Made by a program: the position numbers and the translations under genes. A stretch of 64,000 bases of DNA from Anaerolineaceae bacterium (GTDB lineage: Bacteria > Chloroflexota > Anaerolineae > Anaerolineales > Anaerolineaceae). Of the stretch, positions 46,153 through 56,717 are shown piece by piece; positions within the stretch are counted from its first letter, which is position 1, and every line of letters starts with the position of its first letter. The DNA lies in the NCBI GenBank assembly GCA_030653365.1, contig JAURZL010000011.1, forward strand, positions 124,001-188,000. Direction: 5' to 3'. The notes below the pieces were generated by a model, which was given only the letters and a program-made list of their open reading frames with translations, ran no database searches and was not told the DNA's origin.

Positions 46153-46359
46153 ATGACAAGTTTAACGTTTAATGTACCTAATATCTCATGTGGGCATTGT
46201 GTCCACACCATCCAGACTGAATTAGTCGAGTTGGAAGGCGTTGAAAAAGTTGTGGCTTCAGCACAAACCAAACAAGTTACAGTAACTTTTGACCCACCAG
46301 CGGATGAGGAAAAGATAAAATCCATGTTAAGTGAAATCAACTATCCGGTTGTGGGTTAA
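46153..46359 (+). CDS. copZ: Copper chaperone CopZ (HMA domain)
   Basis: 68 residues forming one heavy-metal-associated domain with C13-x2-C16 (NISCGHC). It carries Cu(I) to CopA and CsoR in the cytoplasm. AAGGAG lies before the ATG; 17 bases from csoR. Confidence 0.92.
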   Translation: MTSLTFNVPNISCGHCVHTIQTELVELEGVEKVVASAQTKQVTVTFDPPADEEKIKSMLSEINYPVVG

Positions 46360-46421
46360 CTTCACGCTAGGCAGTTTTCACCAGAGTCACTACACACAGA
46401 ATCGAATGAAAGGAAATTTCA

Positions 46422-48851
46422 ATGGCTGAGTCAAAACATGTTGTTTTACCTATTACAGGCATGACTTGTGCTAATTGTGTCGCTTCCGTCGAAAGAAATA
46501 TCAAGAAGGAAAAGGGGATTAATACAGCAATTGTAAATCTTTCCTCTGAACGCGCAACAGTAGATTATGACCCCACTCTGGTGAAACTACCCATGATTCT
46601 GCAACGCGTCGAACGAGCAGGTTATGGTATAGCCTCTGGTGAGGCTGATCTCTATATCAAGGGATTGAGCGATGATAATGATGCCCGTCGTCTTGAAAAG
46701 GCATTTTCTGCTCAGGAAGGCGTTTTAAGTAGTAGTGTTAGTTTTTCAAATGAGCGCGCAAAAGTCACTTATATTCCAACGATGATCAGCCAGCAGGATT
46801 TGAGAAAGATAGTAAAACAAGCTGGATTCCAGGCCGTGGAAAGTGGAGATTCTGACTTAGACGCGGAAGCTCTGGCAAGAGAAGCTGAAATAAAATACCA
46901 GCTCAGATTGTTAATCATTGGTCTGATTTTTACAGTGCCACTTTTTTTCTTCTCAATGAGTCTTGATTTTGGTTTATTAAAGGTAGGGATGCATAGCAAC
47001 TGGACACAATGGGTAATGTTTGCTCTGGCAACCCCTGTACAGTTTTATGTTGGGAGACAATATTATATAGGTGCCTATAAATCTTTACGCAACCGGTCAG
47101 CTAACATGGATGTGTTGGTGGCAATGGGTTCCTCCGCCGCTTATTTCTATTCTATCCTGATTGTTATAGGTGTGCTCCCTGGCCATGTTTATTTTGAAAC
47201 AGCTGCTGTCATCATCACGTTAATTAAATTAGGTAAATATCTGGAAGCAAAAGCGAAAGGCAGGACGTCTGAAGCAATTAAGAAATTAATGAGTTTAAGA
47301 GCTCCAACCGCCCGTGTAATTCGTGATGGTCAGGAATTTGAAATTTCGACTGATGAAGTCACCATTGGCGATATTGTGCTTGTTCGACCTGGTGAAAAAA
47401 TCCCGGTGGATGGGGTGGTGATTGAAGGACGCACAACGATTGACGAGTCGATGCTCACTGGTGAATCCATGCCGGTTGATAAAAAATCAGGTGATACGGT
47501 GATTGGCGCAACACTTAATAAAGTGGGTTTGATTCGCTTTGAAGCAACTAAAGTTGGCAAAGAAACAGCCCTAGCTCAAATCATCCGTTTGGTTGAAGAT
47601 GCTCAGGGAAGTAAGGCACCCATTCAAAAACTGGTTGATCAAATCTCTTCAGTATTTGTTCCGGTTGTGATCGGAATTGCATTGGTTACTTTTTTGGTCT
47701 GGTTCTTTGCAGTGCCCCCAGCGATCGATGCAGAAGTATCTCAATTTACACGGGCATTAATCAAGACGATTGCTGTGTTGGTGATCGCCTGTCCGTGTGC
47801 GATGGGTCTGGCGACCCCAACCGCTGTAATGGTGGGAACCGGATTAGGGGCCGAGCAGGGTATTTTATTCAAATCCAGTGAAGCGCTGGAACGGGCAGGC
47901 AAACTTACAGTGGTGGTCCTGGATAAAACCGGAACCATCACCCGCGGTCAGCCAGCAGTTACCGACATTCAATTATCCAATTTCCCTGCCGGGGAGGATG
48001 AATTATTGCGTCTAGCAGCCTCGGTTGAGAAAGGCAGTGAACATCCTTTAGGTGAAGCTATATTGACGGAAGCTAATCAACGCGGATTGAGTCTCAGCGA
48101 CCCGCAAGGATTTCAGGCACAAGTTGGTTCTGGTGTCTCAGCTGAAGTAGATGGTTTTAAGGTGGCAGTTGGTAATTTACGGATGGCGAATGAAATGAAC
48201 TTGAAAGTTGATGAACTGCAGGCAGAAATTGAACGATTACAAGCTGAGGCCAAAACCGTTATGCTGGTTGCAATTGATGATGTTGTTCATGGCTGCATCG
48301 CTGTGGCAGATATGGTGAAAACTGGTTCCAAAGAAGCGATTGATGCCTTAAAAGCCATGAACTTAAAAACTGTAATGATTACCGGGGATAACCAGCAAAC
48401 CGCCAATGCAGTTGCCGAACAAGTCAATTTGGATCAGGTAATCGCTGAAGTGTTACCGGCTGATAAGTCTGAGAAAATCAAACAGCTTCAACAGGAAGGC
48501 GCAATAGTTGCTATGGTTGGTGACGGCATCAATGATGCTCCAGCACTGGCACAGGCGGATGTTGGTATGGCAATTGGTACCGGAACAGATGTAGCAATGG
48601 CTTCGGCACCATTGGTGTTGATGGGGGGTGATCTTTCTGGGGTTCCAAAAGCAATCCGTTTATCCCGGCTGACACTTTCAACAATCAAACAAAATTTATT
48701 CTGGGCGTTTATCTATAATATTCTGTTAATTCCTGCCGCGGCTTTGGGATATTTAAATCCGATGCTGGCTGCAGGTGCGATGGCATTTAGCAGTGTCTTT
48801 GTGGTCAGTAACAGTTTGCGATTACGAAGAAAAAAATTGACCGTCGATTAG
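46422..48851 (+). CDS. copA: Cu(I)-exporting P1B-type ATPase
   Basis: 809 residues. The first HMA domain has C16-x2-C19 (MTCANC). A second HMA-like domain (about 77-142) lacks the Cys pair, reading GLSDDND at that place. Eight or so membrane helices include the CPC motif at 457-459 (IACPCAMG). Phosphorylated D501 is in [13 protein letters not shown] and [10 protein letters not shown] blocks are intact. It pumps Cu(I) from the cytoplasm, and may also supply the exported multicopper oxidases encoded 30-40 kb upstream (inference). Third gene of the copper operon. Confidence 0.95.
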   Translation: MAESKHVVLPITGMTCANCVASVERNIKKEKGINTAIVNLSSERATVDYDPTLVKLPMILQRVERAGYGIASGEADLYIKGLSDDNDARRLEKAFSAQEGVLSSSVSFSNERAKVTYIPTMISQQDLRKIVKQAGFQAVESGDSDLDAEALAREAEIKYQLRLLIIGLIFTVPLFFFSMSLDFGLLKVGMHSNWTQWVMFALATPVQFYVGRQYYIGAYKSLRNRSANMDVLVAMGSSAAYFYSILIVIGVLPGHVYFETAAVIITLIKLGKYLEAKAKGRTSEAIKKLMSLRAPTARVIRDGQEFEISTDEVTIGDIVLVRPGEKIPVDGVVIEGRTTIDESMLTGESMPVDKKSGDTVIGATLNKVGLIRFEATKVGKETALAQIIRLVEDAQGSKAPIQKLVDQISSVFVPVVIGIALVTFLVWFFAVPPAIDAEVSQFTRALIKTIAVLVIACPCAMGLATPTAVMVGTGLGAEQGILFKSSEALERAGKLTVVVLDKTGTITRGQPAVTDIQLSNFPAGEDELLRLAASVEKGSEHPLGEAILTEANQRGLSLSDPQGFQAQVGSGVSAEVDGFKVAVGNLRMANEMNLKVDELQAEIERLQAEAKTVMLVAIDDVVHGCIAVADMVKTGSKEAIDALKAMNLKTVMITGDNQQTANAVAEQVNLDQVIAEVLPADKSEKIKQLQQEGAIVAMVGDGINDAPALAQADVGMAIGTGTDVAMASAPLVLMGGDLSGVPKAIRLSRLTLSTIKQNLFWAFIYNILLIPAAALGYLNPMLAAGAMAFSSVFVVSNSLRLRRKKLTVD

Positions 48852-49372
48852 CGACGAATCACAAGATCCCGGCGTTCGATCTTTTTCAATGCTGCATGAG
48901 AAATCTTGGGAATACCCCTGAGATATACCTCTTCCAAATAACGCATCTCACCGATCTTTTTAATACTCAGGTCGGTGAGACGTGTACAATAACTCAAATC
49001 CAGAAAGCGTAAATTATTCATTTTGATGATGGGATCAATACCATAATCATTTAAACCGCAGGCACTCAGGTTGAGATGGATGATTTGGGTGAGCAAGGGA
49101 ATGAAGCGCATGCCTTTATTCCCGACATTGCGATTTTCAGATAAATTGAAAGATATCAATCCATTTACGTATTGAATTTCTTCAATCATAGGTTTGATCG
49201 TATCGTCATTTAAATTACGAATTATGATCTCAGCCACCATTCCATCAGGGATATTAAAATATCCAGGGCCATCGTCCAGCTTGATCCACTCGATATCAGG
49301 CTGATTATCTGGCCGGACTAATATCTCAACAGGAAAACTGGTTTCAATTCTTCGGTTTGTTTGTTGATTCAT
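48848..49372 (-). CDS. Leucine-rich repeat protein
   Basis: 174 residues without signal peptide. From about 70 onward it shows LRR-like units ([63 protein letters not shown]) of the RNI/AMN1-like type. Probably a small protein-interaction module. Its 3' end overlaps copA convergently by 4 bp. Partner unknown. Confidence 0.75.
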   Translation of the reverse strand: MNQQTNRRIETSFPVEILVRPDNQPDIEWIKLDDGPGYFNIPDGMVAEIIIRNLNDDTIKPMIEEIQYVNGLISFNLSENRNVGNKGMRFIPLLTQIIHLNLSACGLNDYGIDPIIKMNNLRFLDLSYCTRLTDLSIKKIGEMRYLEEVYLRGIPKISHAALKKIERRDLVIRR

Positions 49373-49396
49373 ACTGGCATTTTATCAGACATTGTT

Positions 49397-49433
49397 ATAA
49401 AAAAACACATCCAGCATCCATACTGAATGTGTT
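49397..49433 (-). terminator. Intrinsic terminator after the aldolase gene
   Basis: An 11-bp stem with one G-T pair (49404-49414 with 49423-49433). On the minus strand it runs into a T-rich tract (complement of 49397-49405). Confidence 0.85.
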
Positions 49434-49456
49434 TAATCTTGAAAGTTTATAACAGG

Positions 49457-50404
49457 TTATTTTAAAAATTTTCTTACATCGGGAATTTGACCAGCACTTC
49501 CCAATTTCTGGTTCTTATCTGCAATGAATTTTGCATATTCTGCCATAAAAGCCGTTCCAGGTGGGCGCAAGTCGAAGTTTTCTGGATGCGCGATAAAATA
49601 TTCACGATGAACCCGAGTCCAAACCAGACGGCCATCGGTATCAATATTAATCTTGGTTACTCCCAGTTCAGCTGCGTGTTTAAATTGCCGGTCATCGACA
49701 CCCTTTGCTCCTAAAATGTTCCCCCCCGCCTTATTGATGCGTTCGACTTCTTCCTGGGGTACAGAGCTTGAACCGTGCATAACAAGTGGAAATCCGGGCA
49801 AACGTTTTTGGATCTCTGACAAAACATCAAAACGTAATCCCTGCGTTCCGGAGAATTTGAAAGCTCCATGACTGGTGCCAATTGCACATGCCAGTGAGTC
49901 TACTCCTGTGCGATCAACAAATTCTTTGGCTTGATCAGGATCGGTTAATTTTGCATCTGATTCCTTCACTGAAACATGTTCTTCCACACCACCCAATTGC
50001 CCTAATTCTGCTTCCACAACAATTCCTTTGGCATGGGCTGCGTCCACAACTCGTTTCGTGATGGCGATATTTTCTTCAAAAGATTCGTGACTGGCATCTA
50101 TCATAACAGAACTATAGAAACCACTTTCAATACAGTCATAGCAAGTTTTTTCATCACCGTGATCCAGATGTACAGCAAAGATGGCATCAGGGAAAATTTC
50201 ATCAACAGACCGAATTATGGACTCTAAAACCAATTTATTGGTATAGGATCTGGCGCCTTTGCTAATCTGGATAATAAAAGGTGCTTCTGATTCAACACAA
50301 CCTCGGAACAACCCCATTGTTTGTTCAACATTATTTATGTTGTATGCACCAATTGCATATTTTCCGTATGCTGCCTCGAATAATTTCTTAGTAGTTACAA
50401 TCAT
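49457..50404 (-). CDS. fba: Class II fructose-bisphosphate aldolase
   Basis: 315 residues. Metal-binding and catalytic blocks are FAVHLDHGDEK, VVEAELGQLGGVE, IGTSHGAFKF, LVMHGSSSVP and ITKINIDTD-like VTKINIDTDGR. Zn-dependent cleavage or condensation of fructose-1,6-bisphosphate in glycolysis/gluconeogenesis. AAGGAG lies about 6 bases before the ATG. Single gene with its own terminator. Confidence 0.95.
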   Translation of the reverse strand: MIVTTKKLFEAAYGKYAIGAYNINNVEQTMGLFRGCVESEAPFIIQISKGARSYTNKLVLESIIRSVDEIFPDAIFAVHLDHGDEKTCYDCIESGFYSSVMIDASHESFEENIAITKRVVDAAHAKGIVVEAELGQLGGVEEHVSVKESDAKLTDPDQAKEFVDRTGVDSLACAIGTSHGAFKFSGTQGLRFDVLSEIQKRLPGFPLVMHGSSSVPQEEVERINKAGGNILGAKGVDDRQFKHAAELGVTKINIDTDGRLVWTRVHREYFIAHPENFDLRPPGTAFMAEYAKFIADKNQKLGSAGQIPDVRKFLK

Positions 50405-50512
50405 AAGTTACTCCTTATTTCTATTATTTTTCGATTAATCTCCACATAATTGCATTAATATTGTAAATCATTTGGATTGGAAATTCCATTTTAAACCGGA
50501 CAAAATCCTAAA

Positions 50513-52240
50513 TTACATTTCTCTCACTTGTTTTTCAAGGTTGAGAAGATGAACCTGCAATTGATCTAACTCTTCATTTACCTGATCTAATGAATCTTTT
50601 TCAGAGCGGACAAAACGTGTATAAGGAGCTATAGCTGAATCAATTCGCTCCAGGCTGCGATCTATTTCATGATTGAATTGAGTGCTCAGGGTAGCGATTA
50701 ATTGCTCCCGAAGTGTTTTGATCTTTTCTGTTAATTCCAAATTAGCTTTTCTTCTCTTAGCTGGGATAATGAACAAACCAAGTACTGCAACTGCACTTGC
50801 CACCAAAATACCGGTCACATCTGCGGTCAATGAAGTGGCCAATACTGCAATCAGCGTCCCCAGACCCACCGCGCCTACTTCTATTGCAGCTGCAGCCGCT
50901 ACAGCATTTTGAGCGCCTTCAGCAATATTGGCTGATTCTATATGACGATCATATCCATCAACGACTCGTTTGGCACGATTGGCAACACTTTCAATCAGAT
51001 GCTCACGATTATATTGAAAGGAAGTATTAAAATTGTCGCCGATGATTTTACCCTGGTGCGCATTTTTCCGTTTATCTAAATGTTCCAGCACAGCCTGCCA
51101 TTGCCGAAAATCACGTTCAACCATCCAATCGATTAACTCATGAATTTTCTGTTCAATTTGTTGCGGCACATCTCCAATAACCTCTAATTTGAATGCATTT
51201 TGAATCCTTTCTTTTCTTAATAAATCAGGGATTCTAGAAATTCTTAAATAATCCTCAAAAAATTTTTGACCACTTTGTTCCATGGCAAACAAGATGTTTT
51301 CAATGTCTGCCATCCGATAGTCAAAATCATGACGCATATCATCCTTGTAGAGCGTTAATTGCCTTTCCACACTGTTAATGACTTCCCAATCTGCATTTAG
51401 CAGATCCAAACGGGTTTTAACCACGCTTGTATAGCGTTGGTTGAGATTTAGACCCACCCCAATGGGGTTTAAGAATTTTAGTCGAACGCGCTCACCCTCA
51501 TCCAATGTAGATTGGATGTGTTTTTCCAGGCCTTCAAAATGACTGGCATTCCATAGAAGGGGGTTACCTTTTTTTGCTTGCAAGGCTAATCTTGAACTGA
51601 CAGAAAAAATTTCTGGCTGAATTCCTAATAATGATTGGATATTCTCCTTTATGAATTTTTCGATCTGTTGGACTTCATCATCATTTTGTAATAAATCTAC
51701 TTTATTTAAAACAATCACTAACTTTTTGCCCCAATCTCTGATTAGTTGTAAAAATGATCTCTCACTTTCTGAAAGAGGTCGATCAGCAGATGTGACAAAC
51801 AAAACCAGATCGGAACGTGGAACAAATTGACTGGTGATCTCTTCATGTTTTCGGACTATTGCATTGGTTCCAGGAGTATCTACGATACTAATTTCTTTTA
51901 ATATTGGAATAGGTGCACCAATCACCAGAATGTTTTTTTCAGTAAGGGTTTCCTGATTCTGATCATGATATCGAATGATATTGATCTGGGTTGTGGTTGG
52001 CGTGACACCTTCTTTTAATAGATTTTCACCCAATAAAGCATTAATAAAGGAACTTTTTCCTGCATTGAATTCGCCAACGATCACCAGTAAAAAGAGATCA
52101 TCAATTTGACGGATCGATTGATTCAGGGTTTCCAGATCCTCTTTTGAAGCACCAAAACCAACCAATGCCATTTGTAAATCGTTCAAGAGATTTCGCTCTA
52201 GCGATAATATATCTTCTTGATTTTGATTAAGTATTCTCAT
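50513..52240 (-). CDS. Bacterial dynamin-like GTPase
   Basis: 575 residues. P-loop GEFNAGKS (56-63), switch T in KEGVTPTT, G3 DTPG, G4 NKVD. A long helical stalk follows, and two adjacent hydrophobic stretches near 440-480 (IEVGAVGLGTLIAVLA, GILVASAVAVLGLFII) insert in the membrane. This is the BDLP layout, linked in other bacteria to membrane fusion or repair. The start at 52240 is preferred since GGAGA lies about 7 bases upstream. Single gene rather than the tandem pair seen in some bacteria. Confidence 0.88.
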   Translation of the reverse strand: MRILNQNQEDILSLERNLLNDLQMALVGFGASKEDLETLNQSIRQIDDLFLLVIVGEFNAGKSSFINALLGENLLKEGVTPTTTQINIIRYHDQNQETLTEKNILVIGAPIPILKEISIVDTPGTNAIVRKHEEITSQFVPRSDLVLFVTSADRPLSESERSFLQLIRDWGKKLVIVLNKVDLLQNDDEVQQIEKFIKENIQSLLGIQPEIFSVSSRLALQAKKGNPLLWNASHFEGLEKHIQSTLDEGERVRLKFLNPIGVGLNLNQRYTSVVKTRLDLLNADWEVINSVERQLTLYKDDMRHDFDYRMADIENILFAMEQSGQKFFEDYLRISRIPDLLRKERIQNAFKLEVIGDVPQQIEQKIHELIDWMVERDFRQWQAVLEHLDKRKNAHQGKIIGDNFNTSFQYNREHLIESVANRAKRVVDGYDRHIESANIAEGAQNAVAAAAAIEVGAVGLGTLIAVLATSLTADVTGILVASAVAVLGLFIIPAKRRKANLELTEKIKTLREQLIATLSTQFNHEIDRSLERIDSAIAPYTRFVRSEKDSLDQVNEELDQLQVHLLNLEKQVREM

Positions 52241-52315
52241 ATCATATTCTCCAATCCCATATGTATGATACACGCAGGATAAAGAATTTACCAGGTTTTT
52301 ACAATGGTCCTTTTG

Positions 52316-54478
52316 TTAAGATCGCAAGCTAAAAAATTTGTATTGATTTTTCCCTGATTGTTTCGCCCGGTACATGGCGGTATCCGCTTTATTGATCAGT
52401 TCTTCTGTTGTCACCCCGTCCATCGGGAAAATACTGATTCCAATACTGGTTGTAACATGGCATAGGTGTTCATTGATCTGATATGGTTGGGCAATTGAAT
52501 GCAGTATCTTTTCTGTTATCGGTTTGATCGCTTCAATATCAGAAATATTTTCCAAAACCAAAATAAATTCATCTCCGCCAAAACGTGCAACCGTATCTGA
52601 AGCTCGCAGGTTTGCTTCGAGCCGGTTGGCAATTTGAACCAATAAAAGATCTCCAACCAAGTGCCCAAAACGATCATTGATTGTCTTATAACCATCCAAA
52701 TCCATGAAGTAAACAGCAATCATTTTTTGATCTCTTTTTGCATGCGTCAACGCGTGACTGAGGCGGTCATAAAGTAAAGAGCGATTTGCAACTCCAGTTA
52801 ATTGGTCATGTGTTGAGAGATATTCCAAATAACTTTCATTATTCTTTCGTTCGGTGATATCAATCACAGAAACGAATACTTTTTCCCACGTGTCTTCGTA
52901 ACCAGGTGCTATTGATAATCTTAAAACTGTGTAGATATTTGAACCTAAAAAGTTTTTATGACCAATTTCTCCAATACATTGATTCCCGCCTTCTGCTAAA
53001 GTTGCATAAATTTTTCCCATAGCTGGAATTGATTCTGGCAAAATTAGATTTTCAAGACCATTTAGGAAGACATCTTTACCCTGGGCATTAAAAAGTTTGA
53101 TTGTAGCCTGGTTAACATTGATGATCTTTATTTTTTTAATTATTTTATCGACAACATCAACATTTGAAGCGAAGAACTCGTGAAAATTCTTCACTCCCAG
53201 GATTTTGAAATGATCAATTTCAAGTTTTATTTGACTGAAATCCTCTTCCCATAAGGAAATGGGGGAATCTTCAAACAAACTGCGGTAGCGCATTTCGTTT
53301 TCCCGCAGGATCTTTTCTGTTCTAATCTGAGTCGTTATATCGCGATAGAGACCTAAAACCCCAACTTTTTCTTTATTCACGGTTACAGGAACGCCTAGGA
53401 TTTCTACATGTACATGACCACCATCTCTTTGTTTACGAATCCCTTTTGCGGAAATCTGAATATTTTTTAAGACATTCTGTGTAAGATTTTTGGCTTCATT
53501 CAAATGTTCTTCTGGTGAAATTAACGAGTCCAGATCCTGATCATATGCTTCTTCATAAGAATAACCGAATAGCTCTTCAAAAGCAGGATTAACTGATAGG
53601 ATCCGTTGAGAATTATCGAGAGTCACTGTCGCGATTGGATTGTTATCCACCAAAGCACGAAAATATTCTGCTTGATACAGATAAGCCTGGGTTCTTTCCG
53701 AGACAGTTTTCTCCAATTCCTCTTTATGTACCTGCAAGGCAAGATTTGCTTTTTCGAGGGCTTCTTTGTTAGCGATCGATTCCAAAATGTTTTTGGAGAG
53801 CAGGAAAGCAACCAGAGAAATGACAATCAAAAAACCAACTTCAAGAATATAGACTGATTTAATAATTCCATTACCTAGTAATGTATCGTTTATAAAAGCA
53901 AAATATAAAATTAATGTTGACAGAAATAAAGGATGACGGAATTTATCGGGTTGACCTCGAAATTCCCGAAAAACAATAAAGGTGATGATTCCAAAAGCAA
54001 TAAGTCCTATTCCAAATGTAATTTGTGTAACTATTCCAGGTAAACTTTCGGTTATTATCTGCATGACCCCAAAAAAATTTATCAGGTGAAAATTACTTTT
54101 TTGAGTGTTCCAGATGACAGGATGGATAATGAAAATTTGAGGAATAATTGAAAGAATAGTTAATACGATCCAGGTCCAAAAATACTTCTTCCAAAATGCT
54201 ATATTTAGAAAATGAATGACAAAATAAAAATAAGACAGAACAAATAAAATAATCGTGCTGATTTGCATTCTTTGCCAGATGGTTGCGTCTGCAAGATTTG
54301 ATACGTTATATAATTCGGTAGTCGCGAAAGCGTACAACATGACAGAAAAGGCGATGAAAGCAAATGAAATCTGAATGCGATCTTTCTTTCCCCGTAATGA
54401 TAATATCAGAACAAATAAACCCAAAGCTCCCGATATACCAGTAACGATGATTGGAACGATTGATAGTAGCGCTATCAT
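52316..54478 (-). CDS. 7TM-sensor PAS diguanylate cyclase
   Basis: 720 residues. N-terminal seven-helix membrane sensor (about 1-230), a coiled coil (about 230-265), a first PAS domain with PAC (about 270-385), a second PAS-like region (about 395-545), then GGDEF. Active site GGDEF (634-638) with RxxD inhibitory site RASD (625-628). Synthesis of cyclic di-GMP under feedback is expected. The first ATG lacks a good SD. No phosphodiesterase domain. The second such sensor in the window. Confidence 0.92.
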   Translation of the reverse strand: MIALLSIVPIIVTGISGALGLFVLILSLRGKKDRIQISFAFIAFSVMLYAFATTELYNVSNLADATIWQRMQISTIILFVLSYFYFVIHFLNIAFWKKYFWTWIVLTILSIIPQIFIIHPVIWNTQKSNFHLINFFGVMQIITESLPGIVTQITFGIGLIAFGIITFIVFREFRGQPDKFRHPLFLSTLILYFAFINDTLLGNGIIKSVYILEVGFLIVISLVAFLLSKNILESIANKEALEKANLALQVHKEELEKTVSERTQAYLYQAEYFRALVDNNPIATVTLDNSQRILSVNPAFEELFGYSYEEAYDQDLDSLISPEEHLNEAKNLTQNVLKNIQISAKGIRKQRDGGHVHVEILGVPVTVNKEKVGVLGLYRDITTQIRTEKILRENEMRYRSLFEDSPISLWEEDFSQIKLEIDHFKILGVKNFHEFFASNVDVVDKIIKKIKIINVNQATIKLFNAQGKDVFLNGLENLILPESIPAMGKIYATLAEGGNQCIGEIGHKNFLGSNIYTVLRLSIAPGYEDTWEKVFVSVIDITERKNNESYLEYLSTHDQLTGVANRSLLYDRLSHALTHAKRDQKMIAVYFMDLDGYKTINDRFGHLVGDLLLVQIANRLEANLRASDTVARFGGDEFILVLENISDIEAIKPITEKILHSIAQPYQINEHLCHVTTSIGISIFPMDGVTTEELINKADTAMYRAKQSGKNQYKFFSLRS

Positions 54479-54756
54479 TAATTATGCAACCCAAATGAAT
54501 TGTTACAAGTTTTGGTTTTTATTTTTACCATTATCCCATCTTTAATTATAGATAATTATATAATAGTAAATTTATTAACAATAATATTCAAACTTAGGAT
54601 TTTGTTAAGTTAATTATTGACTCATTATCCATATTGATAGTTTATTGATAACAAAACCAATGGATTTCACCAAACCGTGACAAAGTGGTTTTTATGAATC
54701 AAGATAAAAATACAGGTCTCCCAAAAAGAGACCTGTAAACATGATCAAAGTAAAAT
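54479..54756. other. Intergenic AT-rich region
   Basis: About 280 bases between the diguanylate cyclase start and the end of the M3 peptidase gene. Apart from the terminator nearest the peptidase, nothing gene-like or structured is seen. Confidence 0.6.
54704..54736 (-). terminator. Intrinsic terminator after the M3 peptidase gene
   Basis: A perfect 9-bp stem ACAGGTCTC/GAGACCTGT (54712-54720 with 54728-54736), 7-base loop, followed on the minus strand by ATTTTTAT. Confidence 0.88.
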
Positions 54757-56562
54757 CTAAATTTCTATATAACGATTGACCCGTTGTTCAACGACTTTCA
54801 GACTTCCTTCCCAGAATGATTTCTTGCGGATATCAATTCCAAAACGTTGGGCCAGATCAGCTGCTGAACCTGATCCTGTGCTGGAAAGTAAATCTGTGTA
54901 ATCAGGGATGAAAGAATTACCTCTTTCCTGGTAAATCGCATACAAACCGGTACCGAACATCAATCCAAAAGCATAGGGGAAATTATAGAATGATAGATTG
55001 GCAGAATAGTAATGAGGTTTCCATGTCCACATATATTTATGCAGGAAATTCTCATCCAACCCATCACCATAGGTTGCTTTTTGAGCTCTTTCCATGATCT
55101 CACATAATTCTTCCGCAGATAAATCTGATTTTGCTCGGCGTTCAAAGACCTCTTTTTCAAACAGATAACGAGAGTAGATATCAACAATAACCTGTGAATC
55201 CCCATTTAACATACCTTCTAAGATTGCTAATTCTTCATCTTTGCTCTTTGCTTGTTTGAGGGATGCATTTGAAATGATAGTTTCACACATAATGGATGCG
55301 GTTTCAGCCATGGTCATTGGAGTGCGCTGTTGTAATTGTGTTCGTCCAGCTTTCTCCATACAATCATTATGAAAGCCGTGACCTAATTCATGTGCGATAG
55401 TGGATACCTGATCAAGTGATCCATCGAAATTACACAAAATACGGGACTCGCCTGTTCCAGGGATGTCCATACAGAAGGCTCCCCCCATTTTTCCTTCGCG
55501 TTGTTCAGCATCAATCCAGTTGTTGTCGAAAGCTCTGGCAGCAAAATCAGCCAGATCGGGTGAAAATTTAGAAAAATGATCCAGAATAAAATCACGTGCT
55601 TCCAAAAAGCTAAATTTTGTATCAGATTTTCCTACCGGCGCAAACAAATTCCACCAGGGTAATTTCTCCTGTCCGAAGCGTTTTGCTTTTGCTTGAAAAT
55701 ATCTTCTGAACATAGGGAAGGAATCTTCCATGGCAGAAAGCATGGCATCCAGGGTTTCACGATCGATGCGTGCCATATCGAGAGCAGATTCAACAGCATC
55801 CTTACGCCCTCTTTTTTTATTCAGGGTGATCACGGTGCCTTTAATCCCATTCATGGCAGCAGCAAGTGATTCCTCTACAGATTTCCAGACCTGCATCTCT
55901 TTTTCATAGCCTATTTTTCTGACTTCTGAATCAGGATGAGAACGCAGATTGATAAGGGCGGGAGCTGGCAAAGTCTTTATTTCACCATCCAATTCTATTT
56001 CCGTTGTTAGCTGTGATGTGATTACGCCTTGTAATTTTTCCCAACCAGAGGCACCACTTAAGTTAAGCTCTGAGGCAAGTTCTTCTTCTGCCTGGCTCAT
56101 TAAGAATTGGCTGAAATGGACGATTTCTTTCAAGGCAAAATCATGTTCTGCCACTGTTCCACCCAACGAAATGATTTCATCAATTCTTGATTGGACGTTT
56201 GATAACCAGTTTTTGAAGATTACATCCTGGTTTTCCAAACGAACCATTACCTGTTCATATTCTGATATAAGACGCGTTGCGAGTTTGTTGTATGAGTCGG
56301 TACTGATAAAACTGTAAATGTAGTTACCAACTTTTCCTACATGGGTTAATGTTGAGTTGAGCTTGTTAACATATTCAGTCAAGGACTGATTGATTATCTG
56401 CACTTCAGTTTCCATTGTTAATGGTGCTAATGAAATATTGAAGAAATTCATTAACTCATCAATGATTAGCGGTGTATCAGCAACAGCTTTTTTAAATTCT
56501 TCAGACTCGAGTCCAGGAAAAATATTGGATAAATCCCAGCGGGTTGGTTGATCAGTACTCAT
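54757..56562 (-). CDS. pepF: M3 family oligoendopeptidase F
   Basis: 601 residues, usual for PepF. Zinc site HELGHGFH at about residue 391, with the third ligand in the following MAETASIM block. The N-terminal helical lid (RWDLSNIFPGLESEEF...) is typical. It cleaves cytosolic oligopeptides of about 7-17 residues. Single gene with its own terminator. Confidence 0.94.
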   Translation of the reverse strand: MSTDQPTRWDLSNIFPGLESEEFKKAVADTPLIIDELMNFFNISLAPLTMETEVQIINQSLTEYVNKLNSTLTHVGKVGNYIYSFISTDSYNKLATRLISEYEQVMVRLENQDVIFKNWLSNVQSRIDEIISLGGTVAEHDFALKEIVHFSQFLMSQAEEELASELNLSGASGWEKLQGVITSQLTTEIELDGEIKTLPAPALINLRSHPDSEVRKIGYEKEMQVWKSVEESLAAAMNGIKGTVITLNKKRGRKDAVESALDMARIDRETLDAMLSAMEDSFPMFRRYFQAKAKRFGQEKLPWWNLFAPVGKSDTKFSFLEARDFILDHFSKFSPDLADFAARAFDNNWIDAEQREGKMGGAFCMDIPGTGESRILCNFDGSLDQVSTIAHELGHGFHNDCMEKAGRTQLQQRTPMTMAETASIMCETIISNASLKQAKSKDEELAILEGMLNGDSQVIVDIYSRYLFEKEVFERRAKSDLSAEELCEIMERAQKATYGDGLDENFLHKYMWTWKPHYYSANLSFYNFPYAFGLMFGTGLYAIYQERGNSFIPDYTDLLSSTGSGSAADLAQRFGIDIRKKSFWEGSLKVVEQRVNRYIEI

Positions 56563-56717
56563 ATTACTCCTCTTTTTTTAATTTTTCTTTATGATATGTA
56601 AAAACTTTTCCCAAAAATTATCATCTCAACAAAACAAGGTTAAGGTATTTTTGGAGGGTATCACCGCCAAAAATAACCGGGCAGCTAAGATGAAAAGACA
56701 CCAAAAATTATACATCT

